Notes under the pieces: generated by a model
The model's database searches: none
Seen by the model: the letters and a program-made list of their open reading frames with translations, nothing else
What the model was told of the DNA's origin: nothing
Made by a program: the position numbers and the translations under genes
Assembly (NCBI RefSeq): GCF_021155765.1
Contig: NC_060110.1
Coordinates: 24,884,001 to 24,948,000, forward strand
Reading direction: 5' to 3'
Length of the DNA stretch: 64,000 bases
From: Diprion similis
Lineage: Eukaryota; Arthropoda; Insecta; Hymenoptera; Diprionidae
Shown here: positions 26,626 to 39,885 of the stretch, in pieces
How positions within the stretch are numbered: position 1 is the first letter of the stretch
Layout: each line of letters begins with the position of its first letter

Positions 26626-28269
26626 TTCGACCGGAAGAAGCGAATAAATTAACGGTCAGGCTGTAAGTGTACTCCGAAAAGAAACGGACGATTTTTCTGT
26701 TCAATTATTAAACAGCTGATGAACGAGACGTTCAACTGGGTTTCTCACCTTTGCTCACTGACATTACGTATACACGTGTCAATTTCATTCTGAGCACGTG
26801 TGCATACATTCTTTTTGGCTCACGTCATGCACATCGACAAAACACGAGCAAAAACAGCATGAGTATTCTTCGGAAGAATTTTTTCGTTTCAGAACGTTGA
26901 CCGGAAACAGGTAATCAAACCAAGAAAACGTGGCAAAGAGCTGAACAGTTTATTCAGAGAGGTTTATGTATAACACTATTGGAGGAAAAGCTGTTTGTTT
27001 TGCTATTGACTCTTCCACAAGTGGACCATGAAAATGTTTTTCCGATGTACTATCCTATGCTTACAAGCGTAACCATTCGTGTGATCATGACTTGTGGCGA
27101 TGGTGAAATTTTCGCTCAAAAACATACTACAGCAGTTTATACAGAGTGATTATTGAAACTGTCATAATGAAGGTGAAATAGTGCACCTCTCGAAGATGTA
27201 CATACAACATGTATATACATCACAGCTGGTGCGTCAATTATGAATGGGAAATGGGAATGTTTACGGAAAGAATCTGACAGTTGGACGACGAGGCGGACGC
27301 GTTTCCTCGTGTTGTACAAACTAATTAGAGGTGCGGGCACAACGGATGATTTTGTATTTCAACGAAAATAGCGTCAGACTATTTAGAGACAGTCCATGCT
27401 GTTGTGGGTGAAAGGAGATCGGTCATCATCCCCGGTGTGGGTGTGTGGAGATACTGTGAATGTACACACGGTATCGCTCTTTCCGTTTCCTCAAATCGTG
27501 TCGTGCGGCTTTAATTCCTCGCACGTTTCACAAACGAACTGCCGAAGCTTCTTTTACATTTTCACATTTACAAAGGCCAAAGGCCTGCAATTACAAGTTT
27601 CTTTGACTCGAACAACAGATCCGTCAAAAACTTAGTAACCACAGCCTGAATGACAGCTCACATTTAGGCAAAATTTTTCATAACGTCTGCTTATAGATTC
27701 AATCTAAACGAAGCTGAGCCAGATTCTTTAGAAGCCAGGAAAGCTTTCGCGTGTAGGTCGGTGCGATTCAAGTGAATATCGGGGCTACGAGGTTGTTTTA
27801 CAGATTAAAAAAATCCTCATATTTCAGCGTCAAAATTCAGCATGGCTGCGCAGACAACCAGCGGCGTTAATAAACCGGCGAATTAATCTTGGATTCAAGC
27901 TTGCGCGCTCTTTCAGCTCGGTTTCCGGAACATATCTCCCCGTGTGTATTTTCCAGTATATTAGGCAAGTTGTTTTCAGACAATTTACAAGCGGTTACAG
28001 GCAGCTCAACACCCCGCGTGTCGAGAGCGAGGCGATCTTGTAAGAAACTAACTGGGGTGGAAAACGCTTCGAAATGCGTGGGATAAGAAGCCGAGCGATG
28101 CCCCGCGGAAGAAGAAGTTCTGCCGAAGCACCAGCATGTGTGCCAGCTTAGAGACCCGCGATATATATCCTTCGTAACTTATGGCCTTCTTCTTGTTCTT
28201 CGTGTTCTCCCTCTTTTTCTCGCCAGTTCGGTACACGCGGGCAATCCAGCATCGCGTCTCACCCCGTGT

Positions 28270-28318
28270 CCTTCCTTCCTTCCTTCTTCTTCTTCTTCTC
28301 CTTTTTCTTCTTCTTATT
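28270..28318. repeat. CTTC/CTT pyrimidine tract
   Basis: Tetranucleotide CCTT units pass into TTC triplets. One strand is entirely pyrimidine over most of the tract. Confidence 0.8.
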
Positions 28319-31300
28319 CGTCTACTGCCTTAGCGACTAGCCCCTGCGCACTCGTAACGCCTATTTGTAAATACGGTCTACAAGGTGGTTCGTGTCGTCG
28401 TCCGGGGATTTAGGGATTCGGGGATTTGCTTTACCGTCGACAAAATGTAAAACACACACGGTGACTGCAGATATATCGGTTCCGGCCCCAGCTAGCACTT
28501 CGCGGAACGTAGTCCAACCCATGAACGTTGAACGAGTAGAGATTATGCCTGAGTATATGTATAAGCATACCTTCGCCTTAGTTAAGCATTGATCCTATGC
28601 GGACGTATACTGTGTACATTAACCTCACCCGGGATGCTACGATCGAAATTACGTGATTATATTATCAGCGCTGTCCCGTCACTCTCGCCTTTTGAGGTTA
28701 GCTTTGAAGTTTCTTGAACTCCTGATTTCAAACCTCCATCCATGAATTACCCAGAAAACACCGGCCGGCCAACGTTTGTCGAGACACACGAAATTCACAG
28801 TACCTACTTACTCGGGGTATCGACGTTGCATCATATCGATCGTTAAACATCAGCTGGATGCAGGAACAAACATCGTGACCGGAAATACAATGATTTATTT
28901 TTCCTCCGTCTTGTAGCATTCCGTCAATCATTTGTCAGTCAAAACTCAATAGTCTGTATATAAATCATCAAAGACTACATATTACACGTAAACCCGTACA
29001 GGAAACTCATAATTCCCAGCAGACCTCATCTTCGAAAGGGTATAATATCTACTCTTCTCTAAGTGCATAGATCCAGTCCTTAGCTACCGATCGACTCAAA
29101 ATTCCAATGGGTTGTTGAAAGCATCCTCACGTTCCTTACACACCCGATTATTATTTACCCATCGAATGGGGTCTCTCCTCACCTCTCCTCTCCTCACCTC
29201 ACCATCAACCGTAGGCGGGGGTGTCCATAGAAAGAGCCAGGCATACGTATAAGGTCCGCTAACGCGTCTCGTTAAGGGGATCAGCTGCGGCACATTGTCG
29301 GTGCTAACAAGCGCTAAATAGAGAAGTTGTAGCTTGTTGTCGGTCTGCGGGGTGTCTCTCCGGGTGCCTCGGGGGAGAGTCCGAGTCCGCAGGGATGCTG
29401 CGAACAGTTCGCTCTCCTTTTCCACTCTTCTCTCCGCGCGAACCTGCGAACGGCGAGCAAGCAGTTACATAGGAGCCGACAAGGCGAGTCGGCCAGGGCG
29501 GTGTGGAGGACGGGAGAACGGGGGTCGTTGTTAAGTTGTCCGACAGATGTCTCACCACGTGAAACCCCCGTCCAAATAACCAAATACCAAAACGAAAACC
29601 ACCCCTGGTGCGCAGAGGCGCGCGCTGCCGCCTCACACTCGTGTTTTTGCTCTCTGCACAATCCAACTCGCCCTGTACCTTGTGTATGTATAATACATAT
29701 ATAATAATGCCGACGGATGTTTTACGCTTTGTGCAAAGGTGTCCCTGATCCTCCGGTGTGGATTTCGATTTCTATACCTTGGACTCGTGGGTATACGTAT
29801 GCGTGCTAGGCACGTGTTTTTACACTTCGTTATATGTATGTCGATAGAAAGAAAATAACGGTGTGCTGATAGAGCTAGGAGGGTATGCACCCCGCGTATA
29901 GCTGAAGGGTTTATACTGTACCTACAGTATTTTATATCATTGTGAAAGATATGTTCCGATGTATGTGGGTGTGTTATATGTACCTACACTGTACATCGGC
30001 GCTGCTACTGCACCTCGTAAATCCAGCAATTATTTTAACAATGGAATCGATTTTACTCTCATTTTTTATTTTCCCATTCTTCTTTCGATGCGTTTTATCT
30101 CTATTATCCGATTGAGTTTTTCCGTCTGGTTTTATTTCTCTCACTAATTGCGATCATCGGACAGGGGTGGCGGCTGAGATTCGGAGAAAAAAATTTAATG
30201 ATCCCATATGGGTCACGCGGTCGTGAAGGCTTATGTAAGGGGCGATTAGCAATTCCTCGTCATTGTACGTTTTACATACTTTGGTAGACCTTTATTACAA
30301 CACATTGGGAAGAAAATTAGGTATTTTGAAGGAAATAAAACCTAATCGCCTTGAGGGTTTGTGGAAGTAAGGCTCGTGTAATAGATTTGTCAAAGTTTCG
30401 ATCGATACACTTCATCAAGTGTGTAAATTACATCGTAAGTACTCTTGGTATGAAAAAGAAGTGACTTCGATTTCAACGCTCCGGAAAAAATCAACCTCAA
30501 ACTTTGTACTTCCTAATTAACCACTGACAATTTTTCCTTACTTGCAGTCCTGCGTATTTAAAAAATTGAACACTAAAGAAATGAAGATCAAAATTTTACT
30601 AAATGACTGCCAGACTTGCGGCAACCGAAAGAAAATAATTACAAAATATTGGACAAAAACATCCAAATTTCCGTCTCTGATATCGTTAATTAGATCAGCA
30701 AAACCCTTCAGTCACACGAATCGTACGGTCGTTAATAAAATAGTTAGGTATTATGCTGGAAATAACGATGAGCCAAAAAGCCCAGCTGCAGATCTTTGTC
30801 GCGCTACTTGGCGACTGAAGTAACCGGAAGAGAGGCTCTTTCAATAAAAAGGTAGCTGGGTATCCTGGAGCCGTAGGGAAGGTGGCACGCACCAAAATTA
30901 GCACCGGGGGTGAGGTAAACGCAACGCAATACGCAACGCCCCGCAGGTTTTCGTCCGAATTCCTTACCTGTGAAGTTTGAGTGCCGGCATACACGTGCAG
31001 ACAGAGCTTCGCGCGGCTTTGAGCCACGGAAGGCAAGGTGAGGCGAGCCTCGTTCCAAGTCCTGCAGGCTCTCAAAAGTCGCTACACAATAGCCCCGAGC
31101 TCTGAGGCCCAAAGCCGCGTCAAAGCGACGCGCGCTTCCGAAGTACCTGCAGCCATCCCGTGGGGGTGGGCAGAAGGGGTCCTTCGATTTTTCCCGAGTC
31201 ACGCGCGAGGATCCAGGAGAGTGGCTCGGATCATTTCGGGATGACGGTCACGAGGTGCTTAATCCGTAGTTACCTATAGATTTTTGCGAGGTATAATTTT

Positions 31301-34117
31301 CGTCGTTTGAAAACATGTTTCGAGTGTTATTTGATGCAGATGCCGACATTATCTGCAACAAATAGACTTCACTTTTTTATATGCTCCGTGGAATAAATTA
31401 TTTTTACAATTCTGTGGCCTTGATTGGATATGATCCACGTTAATTTTGTCAGAGACTTGATTTATTGTGAAAAAAAAACTAGTTAAACTAATTGATTGGA
31501 GGAGATATAAAAACTCGAGATCTTAGGTCGTGCACTGAAACGATTTCTTCGGACCGTTTCTCTAGGCTATTTTATTTAAAAATCTGACGTTTTTCCCTAA
31601 AGTAGGGTTTCTGGCTGCTCCATACATTGAATGCTCTCTACGGCGAGGTGCATGTTGTTTCTTTCCGCGTATCGGATAAATTTTTACGACCGAATATCCT
31701 AACGCGGGGTTTTTTCGTACAAAGAAATACAGAAATGTAGAAAATAGTGAACACAGAGTCTAGCACGAACAGCCAGTAAAAGTCAAATGACGAAAAACCG
31801 TACGAGTTATCGACAGCGGTGATTTACAATTTATTGAATCAGAAAAAAGGAAGTTGACCTGTATTATGGCTTTTGGACGGAGGTAAAAACGTAGAAACAA
31901 GTCATTCGAAAAGAGTCGTAAACGTCGGCGGGAAGTTGTGTACAACGTATTCCAAAATGGGCCTGATGCTGGAGCTGATGAGAGACGAGAAATAGTTAAG
32001 AAAGGTAAAGGAGCCGGTCGCAGGAGCGTAACAACCGAAAGGGCCCCAAGTCATGGAATTGGAACCCTATTATTTTCACCCCTCAAAGTAAATTAAATAT
32101 ACGACACAATTACACGTATCGTTTCTCCCAGGAACAATAATCTCGAAAATGGTACAAACAAATGAACGATTTTTACCAGCAGATCAATTCATTCAGTTCT
32201 GTTGGTCTTCGTATTTCTGGTATTCGGTAAGGGGCTTGATTTTCTTTTTTACGGTCTTGGCGAGCTGCGATCATTGTGAGGAGAGCCAGAAGTCCACAGT
32301 GCTTCGTTTGTTCTCGTAAATTCTGGTGTGGCCGAGCGAGTTAAAAAGCTCGTTTCACGCTCCTTTACTATTATTTTACTGCAGCTTTACTGGATCTTTA
32401 TTGCAATAATGTTGCCAGAGATCCTTTAAAATTCAATTACCCACGTCCTAACGCGTTTCCACAGTCTCTCGTCACGAAAAGGCGTAAAACTAGAATCCAC
32501 TTTTGTTCACCATGAAAAGAAAACAATACAACAGAAAAAATCGCTCTTTAATAAGTGCCCACACAAGCTACGAAGCCGCGTGCCGCATTTGATTGTCCTG
32601 ACGCACGTGTACAGCGGAAAGGGTACAAAACTCTGAGATTCGATCCTGTGTTCATGCATAAAATTATCTGCTCTGTGTCCTGAAGAATATACCGAGGAAT
32701 GCAGGGGACGAGGTGAGGCGCGATCATGGGCTCCATAACGTAACAAATTGCACAGCCGAGTCCGCGGAAGATCGAAGAAGGTAGGTAACCCGGGAGGGGA
32801 GGGAATGAATAATTGTGGGGCAAAAGACAAAAAACGTCATTCCGCGTAACAAGGCGGAGGCACAAGGGTGCAGTCATCCGGGTGTCCACGTGTCGGCCAC
32901 GACGTAGACGCGCACACCGCGCGCTGTCATTAAACTCCTCGTTATCGGGATAAACCCGACGAAGCCATGGCAGGACCACCAGCTGCACACCCTGATTGGT
33001 TACATTACAAATCCGTGCGTCCCGACAAACGGCTGGGTTCAGGACACGGAACGATCCTACGTGGCGGGATGTATCGAGGTCAGTGCAGCCAGCCGGTTCG
33101 ACACGTCACACCTCGAAAACGGTGCAAATTGGAGAAGCAAGAAGGAGACTCTTCGAGAAAAGGAAGATTTTTTCGAAGGAAAGACAGTGACGAGTGCAAG
33201 AGTCACTTGATAATGAATTTTCTGGGTATAAGGCACTGCAAGTTAAGTGTACTAGTTATTGACCCTTTTATTTTCCAAAACTATATTATCTGCGAATTTA
33301 TCGATGACTAAAACAAATTGCTAGAAGGTTAGACACTAGAAGTTTATTTTTTTGGTAATTTCCGAACTTAGGATCGAACAGACATAACCAAATAAAGGTG
33401 AATAGTTGAGACAGGGTCGATAACTGGTACACTTACCTTATAAGACTTTAGAACTACCACGACTCACGAGACGAACAGTCGAGCATAGTCTTGTTAGATA
33501 TTCAGGGAATCGATCGATTTGGCCGTTTGTCGGATACTCGAGGTATTCGAACATACGTGTAGGCATAGTCAGAATTTGGAACCGAAGGCATTCATTGTTG
33601 TTCCTTCCCATTTCCCACTCCTATTACATTACGCGGGCTCCTAAATAAAGCGGATGCTGGACGCGTTGTACAGCTTCGATTGAGATTTCCTGAAAACCTC
33701 CGTATCGGTCCATTGTCCTTGATCAATTAACGATCTGTACCGTAAACCTCAACGCATTGTGCCTATACCTGCCCACGGATCAGGCGCACCTTGCTCCAAA
33801 GGACACGAGAATAATAAGATATTCGCTGGCAAAGCAGAACGAGGGTGTTAATCGGTAAAAAAATCGTCGAAAATATTCTTGAAAAAAAGTTTTTCATTTC
33901 AAGACGAACCACTTGTAAACTTACTCGTCCATCCGACGAAGGTTTCACGTTACTTCGCACCGATATTCGATATCCGACATGGTCCCGGCTGGATAACAGA
34001 CGACGAGTGAAAAGTCAGAGATTCGAGTGTGATGTCAAAATGATTCGGTCTTCGGGGACGGGGGCCGAGGGTGTCGACCGAGCCTCGTATAAACCCCACA
34101 TAACACAGATCAGCGCG

Positions 34118-34138
34118 CCCCCGACCCCCGACCCCCGA
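34118..34138. repeat. CCCCCGA heptamer, three tandem copies
   Basis: Three exact head-to-tail copies of CCCCCGA. Too short to assign to a satellite family. Confidence 0.8.
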
Positions 34139-37100
34139 TTCCCGGGATGAACTGTAACAAATTCATGATCTACTGCGCCGGATCCCGCAAGAGTGCCGGA
34201 GGAATAACGGAGGAAATCTAGGGGTGGGCAGAGCCACGTGCCTCGTGAGAAGTGATACCGAGCGTCGCCACGTGGCCTCTCGACGTGAAGCCGTGTTTGG
34301 CCTATTATAATAGCGAAGGGGGATCACCCTCGACAAACGTGGCTGATAATTTGATATCACCAGCGTAAATACTAGCGCTGCAGTAGATCCTCGATGCATG
34401 TGGGCCGCAGTCGTTGCACACCCGGCAACCTATCCAAGCCCGAGACTATATCTCTTTATTACACGTCACGGAGTATCCTTTGTAGGTAGGCACGTATGAC
34501 GCCACACACACACGCGCATCCTTGCCCTATTTTTGTTGGTGAAGATCACCGTTTTCATTGGCGAGGTACGTAGGGTGAGTTCATAATAATGCGATAAGAA
34601 GTCAGGGAAAAATATTATAGAAATACTTGGAAGTCTGTTGGCCGTAGTCCGCGATGGCTATAATTGTGTAGGGGTGGGAGTGAAACGAGGTTGAGTTGTT
34701 AGCCACGTCGTCGTCCGCGGAGTTGAAACGAGACGCCGACGTCGGGGCGTCACCGACGCGTCGTTACAGGACCCTTGTATTCTGCAAATAACCTTCCCTC
34801 CGAAACAAACAAGGGCCGGCGAACCGAAGGTGGACAAATTGAATTCCCGCTGAGTCGACCTCGCGCCACGTTTTCGCGCGTGCTTCTGTATCATGTATAC
34901 ATCACGTATGCGTAATGCACGTATAGCGTAGCGTTGTACTTGCATACCATGTACAAACAACGATTAGATTTTCGATTTTTTACTTTTTTCAACACCTACC
35001 GATTATATAATTCTCGTTCAGCGGTGATGGATAGACCTGAAATACAAGCAAACTACCTACTCAGATTACCTTCGCAAAAATCATTTTTTCTTCTGTCATA
35101 TTAGATCATTCTGAGAATCGACCTGCAGAAGACGAGCCTCTCCATGCGATTCGTATAGCGGGACAGTGGTCGTCCAGTTCCCATGAGGTTTTTCACGCGC
35201 TTGTGAGAGCGACAAGCCGCTCACCCTTGGCTCGTCTTTCGGTGACCCCGCAGTGACCCCCCATAGAGACCGTAGAGACCGGAGATCCATCTCGGACCCC
35301 GGAGACCGCGTGGCGCCCGCGGAGTCGTGCCGACCGACGATGAATGCAACATCGAACACACGTCATAGTTGTAGCCTGGTTTACTAAACATAGCCTGCAG
35401 TCTCTAGTTGCACAACTTCTCTGTAAAGAAGCGAGCATGGTGCAGTTAAAAATATAGCTGGTTAAACCACCCTAGCAGCAGCCAAACATTCGTATGATTT
35501 TGTACAATTTTTCCAAATGAATGGTTGAAAAGTTGAAAAGCAAAAATTAAAATAATACGAACGATGAAAGAAATAAACTGCGGACAGGGGTAGAAACCTT
35601 GGCTACAACCAACATCGGGGTTCGAAACGACGCTCACTTGCGTCTGTCGTGGCCAATGTCATAAATCTTACATTATTTATGACCGCAAGCGTTTTATATT
35701 GGGCAAAGGTAGCAGTGTGTATGTTTCGTGTGGTTGGGTCAGCCCGGAAGCAATCTGGTGTCCAGTCATATTATGCAATTTTATTGCGGTTTCGACAATT
35801 TGTGAAGTGATTCTGTTATCCGTTATATCTCGGCTTCCGAGACTCAAAACTCACACGACGTAGTCAAGATTTTCTGAACTTGGTCATTGTCTAATAAACA
35901 TATGAGATTTATTTTATTAAAAAGAAGAGCCGAGTATTCATTTTTGTAGGATAGTGTAGAGGTCATGGAAGAGCCTCATTGAACATGCACGAGAAACGGA
36001 GCAATAGAGATGAAAAGTATGACGCGGTAACAAACTAATGCCATGCGTACATCCGAGGTGTTGGATATTTGTAGTACCTACCTATTTGAAAATCTTCACA
36101 AACTTGACGGACGGTATCTGAAAAATTTTACAGCTTAACAACCCTTGGCCGAGAGGTAAAAGCCCGCGGTTTCATTCTCGGGGCCGCAAGTTTTGGTTTA
36201 CCGAACTTCTACGATTGACCTGCTACGTGGGGCCAGCGGAACCGAGACGGAGAAACCGGGGCCTCTAGAATTGACCCGTAAATTCATAGTATTATGATTT
36301 AGTGCGGACCGACTTCGAGCCTGGAGAATAGCGACCGAAAACTCCTCCTCCGTTGAATCGATGGCCGCCGCAGAGGTCCAAAACATCCTACATTTTTATT
36401 ACCAATTCCGTTTGTTCTCCGGTTTAGCCTGCGTTGTGACGCGTGGGGCGAAAGTGCGGAGAAAGTTTATCAGAGGTTCGAAATTTCTCGTACCGAACCA
36501 TAAATTCTTCTCTTATACAACATTCCACGCAATGTTTATTTCAGGGACGGATTCAAGGTTGACGTATTTTCGCAGTCAGGTAGTGTGTGATAATAACTCG
36601 TGGTAACAACTTCGTCTCAATTATGTTATAAACTTTATTTGCTCGAATGGTAAACAAATCGTATAATACAATGCGGTAGGTAATCAGGCGATGACCATCG
36701 AAATAACAATTTTGCAACTGCAGTCTGATACCCTCTAAATCCATGTAATTCTAATCGACCAATCGAAAAACCCACAGAAAACCCCATGATATTAATCGTT
36801 AATCACTCCTGACAGACGCCCACGTAATGAAGTAAAATCATTAACCTGCGAGGAAAGATCCGAAACCATTCTTGAACAAATATTGCGCCCTTATTGCTGT
36901 GTAAGTTACAGTTTAGCCCGCATAACGTTATAAAAACGGGCTTACGATTCAGGCTGGCTCTAAACGCGCGTGATCAACGTTTGGCAAGAGTTCAGAGACA
37001 ACTTGGTAGTTCGCACGAACGTGTAAGAGGAGCGTAGATTCAACAATGTTGTCTCATATCTAATATAACTGAAATTGTGAAATGTGTCTCCCTCTGCATC

Positions 37101-38833
37101 GAGTATATTCGCTTCGAAATCAGCTGATTGTAAGCTGTAGGCACCAACATTGTTCTATTTTGTCTTTGTCACTTAGTCCCACGGGTGTATTGTTATCCAA
37201 TTAATACCGAGTGTGCCAGATCACTCTCGACCTTTCTCACAAAGCGGCGGCAAATATTGCCAGTTATTGCCCTGTAAATACACCCCTATATATCGGTAAT
37301 GCAGGCGTGGACACATAACATACAAGTAAGGCTGTACGCTTTCTCACATCTCGAACTATCAAACATTCTGAATCACAGGCTCACCTACTTCAACACTGAA
37401 ATACAAGTTTTGACAATGCGTTTACCTGTTCAGACCAAACATGAAATCAATTTTGACAGCACAACATTTTTCAAACTCTTTAATTAGTCTGTGAAATTCG
37501 TTTGCTACAGATTCCAAATACTTGGTGATTGTTTTCCCCTTTAGAACAGAAAACAATTGAACTCCTGACAATTCAGTGTACTCAGGTGAAGGAATATTCT
37601 TAAGACCTTAAGAGAGAACACTTCTCCTGCGACTCGCCTGATGGAAGAGTGGGATGTCTCGGCTTAAGCCTGCACTGCGTGGATGAAAAGATTGAATGTG
37701 GCTCATTCGGGGTTCATAGGAGACAATTAAAGAAGACATATTTCCACCTTTTATAAACCCGCCTTAGCGAGGACCAAAGGATCTACAGGTGCGCAGGGGT
37801 GGACTTGAAACTCCGCGTCTCCCCGCGTTGGATTTTTACCAAGAGAGGGACTAATCCTCGATTTGTCACTCGACTCTTCAGTCCGATTCAATTTTCCTCG
37901 GCGAATCCGTCAACGTCTCTCCTTTCCGCAGCGGCGCCCCACCCCCGGCTTCTCGTTCGTCCTTAGCCACCCCTCTAAGGACACCTGGTTGAATAACATT
38001 TCTCCACACATTGTCACCGGGTTATATTATGGCTGAAACGACCGAAGCCTGATCTCTGCTGATTAATAATAATAACTTCTCAGGGTAAATCTTCGCTCTC
38101 GAGGCTTTTCAGACCGGAGACAAACGACAGACGTATCTAAGTTGGAAAAATTATCTTCATCCAAAGATCCTGCGATCCTCGGTGACTGTGAGCAATGGAT
38201 AAACGAGACGAATTCCGAGATCTAGGGATTGCACGGATTCTTTCCTAAGATTTCGTTTTACGATCGACTGCAGAGGTGGCGCCGAGTCTCAAAGTTTCTC
38301 GTATACTCTGCAAAGGGCTGGGATAAGGGAGAGAAAATGCGCAGGGGACGCCGAGGCATTATCTCCTTGGGCGTAGCCGCTTTGTCGTCTGGTAAACGTC
38401 GTGACTAATGAAGAAGAGGAAAACGGCTACCGAAATCTTCGACTCACCACTGCGCGACCGAGTAACCCACTGCAGGATACTTTCACCGGTATACGAAGGC
38501 CCATTCCAATTTTCCTACCGAACTTGATCAAGGCCATTGACGATGACTTCCCACGATCGGGGGGGGTGATTTACAACTGTTTTGAGAGGCGTACTTCTCG
38601 CCTTCAATCCCACTCCCACTCTAAACGCTTCACCAAGACACGTTGGCTACTGTTCTCAAGAATTTACCATGCCACCCTATGCAGACGTGTACGCATCCTG
38701 AGGGTGGTGACTGCTCGTGGAATCGGTAGCAGCCGCAGGTTTGGTGCAGAAGCGAGCCAGAGTTCACTCTCTCAGTTGTAAATCATATCCTTAGAAAATG
38801 AAAGCGGGAGAAATCTCCCGTAGTCGTGTTCAC

Positions 38834-38866
38834 GAAGAAGAAGAAGAAGAAGAAGGAAAGGAAGAG
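38834..38866. repeat. GAA triplet tract
   Basis: Purine tract of GAA units degenerating to GGAAAG. It encodes poly-Phe or poly-Leu on the opposite strand, which explains the hydrophobic open frames there. Confidence 0.8.
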
Positions 38867-39067
38867 GAATTGGCAAAGGAGGAGCATGGAAAGTGCGAAG
38901 AAATAAGGTGAAGAGGAGGGGTGAGGTAAGAAAGACGGAACAATGTAATCCGTTCTCGGTGAAGAAATCTGCCCCACCAATCTTGCTTGCCAGGCTTGCC
39001 ACAACAATTTCTCCGTTCACGATGTAGGTTACTGAGGCAACCCTCGGGCTCACCTTAAGATTACCTA

Positions 39068-39103
39068 CTGGTTTACTGCTTCACTGGTTTACTGCTTTAC
39101 TGC
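39068..39103. repeat. 16-bp tandem repeat, 2.25 copies
   Basis: The unit CTGGTTTACTGCTTCA at 39068-39083 repeats at 39084-39099 with one change, followed by CTGC. Confidence 0.75.
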
Positions 39104-39702
39104 CCTGCTCTAAATCATCGTTTCTATCGTTAGCTCTGCAGTTTCTCTACGGTCACTTTAAGATCAGGCCTTCCTACAGGAGAAAACTAGTCAAAAACAC
39201 GGTGCAGGCCCTGCGACCGCGACACTGGGATGCACGATATGTCATTCATTCTCAAATCTTCCATCAGAAACTAGAAATGACGGGCGCACGCCCGAATAGT
39301 AGTGACTTGCAATGCAATAGTTCAACTTCATATAATAGCTACTGAAGCTATCTACTTGGTCCCTCGGATTTTCACTTGGAGTAGGTAGGGGTTCCTCTGC
39401 CTGCACTGACCTAAGTTTTCAATCAACAATTATCAAGTAAGATTCTCTCTATTGAGGAATTTGGATTATACAAACACCCATGACGCCTAGAACTGTCGGC
39501 CACTCTTATCGAACCACTTGTGGTTCTTATCATCCATTAAAAAGAAGTTGTATCGCTACATGCCCATCAAGATATAGAAAGATCAAAACGATAAGATGGC
39601 TTCGCTAATATTCATGTACTGAATTAGTGTGTGTGTGTTTTTTTTTTCATGCACAACTCATTATGCGTTGCTTCTTAATTCCATTCATTTGATCCAGATA
39701 TC

Positions 39703-39708
39703 TTTATT
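39703..39708 (-). terminator. candidate poly(A) signal AATAAA
   Basis: AATAAA on the minus strand, 178 bases past the stop codon of the minus-strand kinase-like gene. It is the most plausible cleavage signal I saw at a normal distance, but the hexamer is common in AT-rich DNA. Confidence 0.4.
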
Positions 39709-39885
39709 CGAGAATGATAATCATTTCATCAAATCATATACAATAATGGATTCATTTGCAATTTACATCATCTGATAAATCACCGCCTTTTTTCTTTCTA
39801 TATTTATAATCTACCCGCAAATGAATTTTGAATCAACAAACCGCAACGTATGAATAGCATCGAAGATTAGAAGTAAAAGTGGAAT

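Larger units (their letters stand above)
11588..39702. other. 28-kb gene-poor region upstream of the forkhead gene
   Basis: No gene could be supported across this interval. The first 800 bases are GC-rich and probably hold the promoter and 5' untranslated region of the minus-strand forkhead gene, although I could not place a start site. The rest holds simple repeats, two T runs, a GATCGAT cluster near 23.46 kb, a CCCCCGA triplet repeat at 34118-34138 and a 16-bp tandem repeat at 39.07 kb. A few coding-like blocks are listed separately. The length and position fit a cis-regulatory landscape for a patterning gene; that is inference. Confidence 0.5.

Noticed and set aside
29304-29666. Two overlapping minus-strand frames of 115-120 codons
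   Set aside because: Both are open in the same GC-rich stretch, which indicates composition rather than coding.
32327-32400. tRNA-like sequence with GTGGCCGAGCGAGTT
   Set aside because: The 5' part resembles a tRNA-Leu/Ser D arm, but there is no matching anticodon stem, T arm or acceptor stem.
32967-33311. 114-codon plus-strand frame with a good ATG context
   Set aside because: Lys/Arg-rich middle and hydrophobic tail without a recognisable domain. Not enough to call a gene.
36145-36200. tRNA-like TTGGCCGAGAGGT stretch
   Set aside because: No complementary acceptor stem and no TTCRANNC T loop follow at the right distance.
38401-38781. 126-codon plus-strand frame with an acidic start
   Set aside because: There is no ATG at the start. 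It crosses a G run and then becomes Arg/Ser-rich without a motif, and no splice partner was found.
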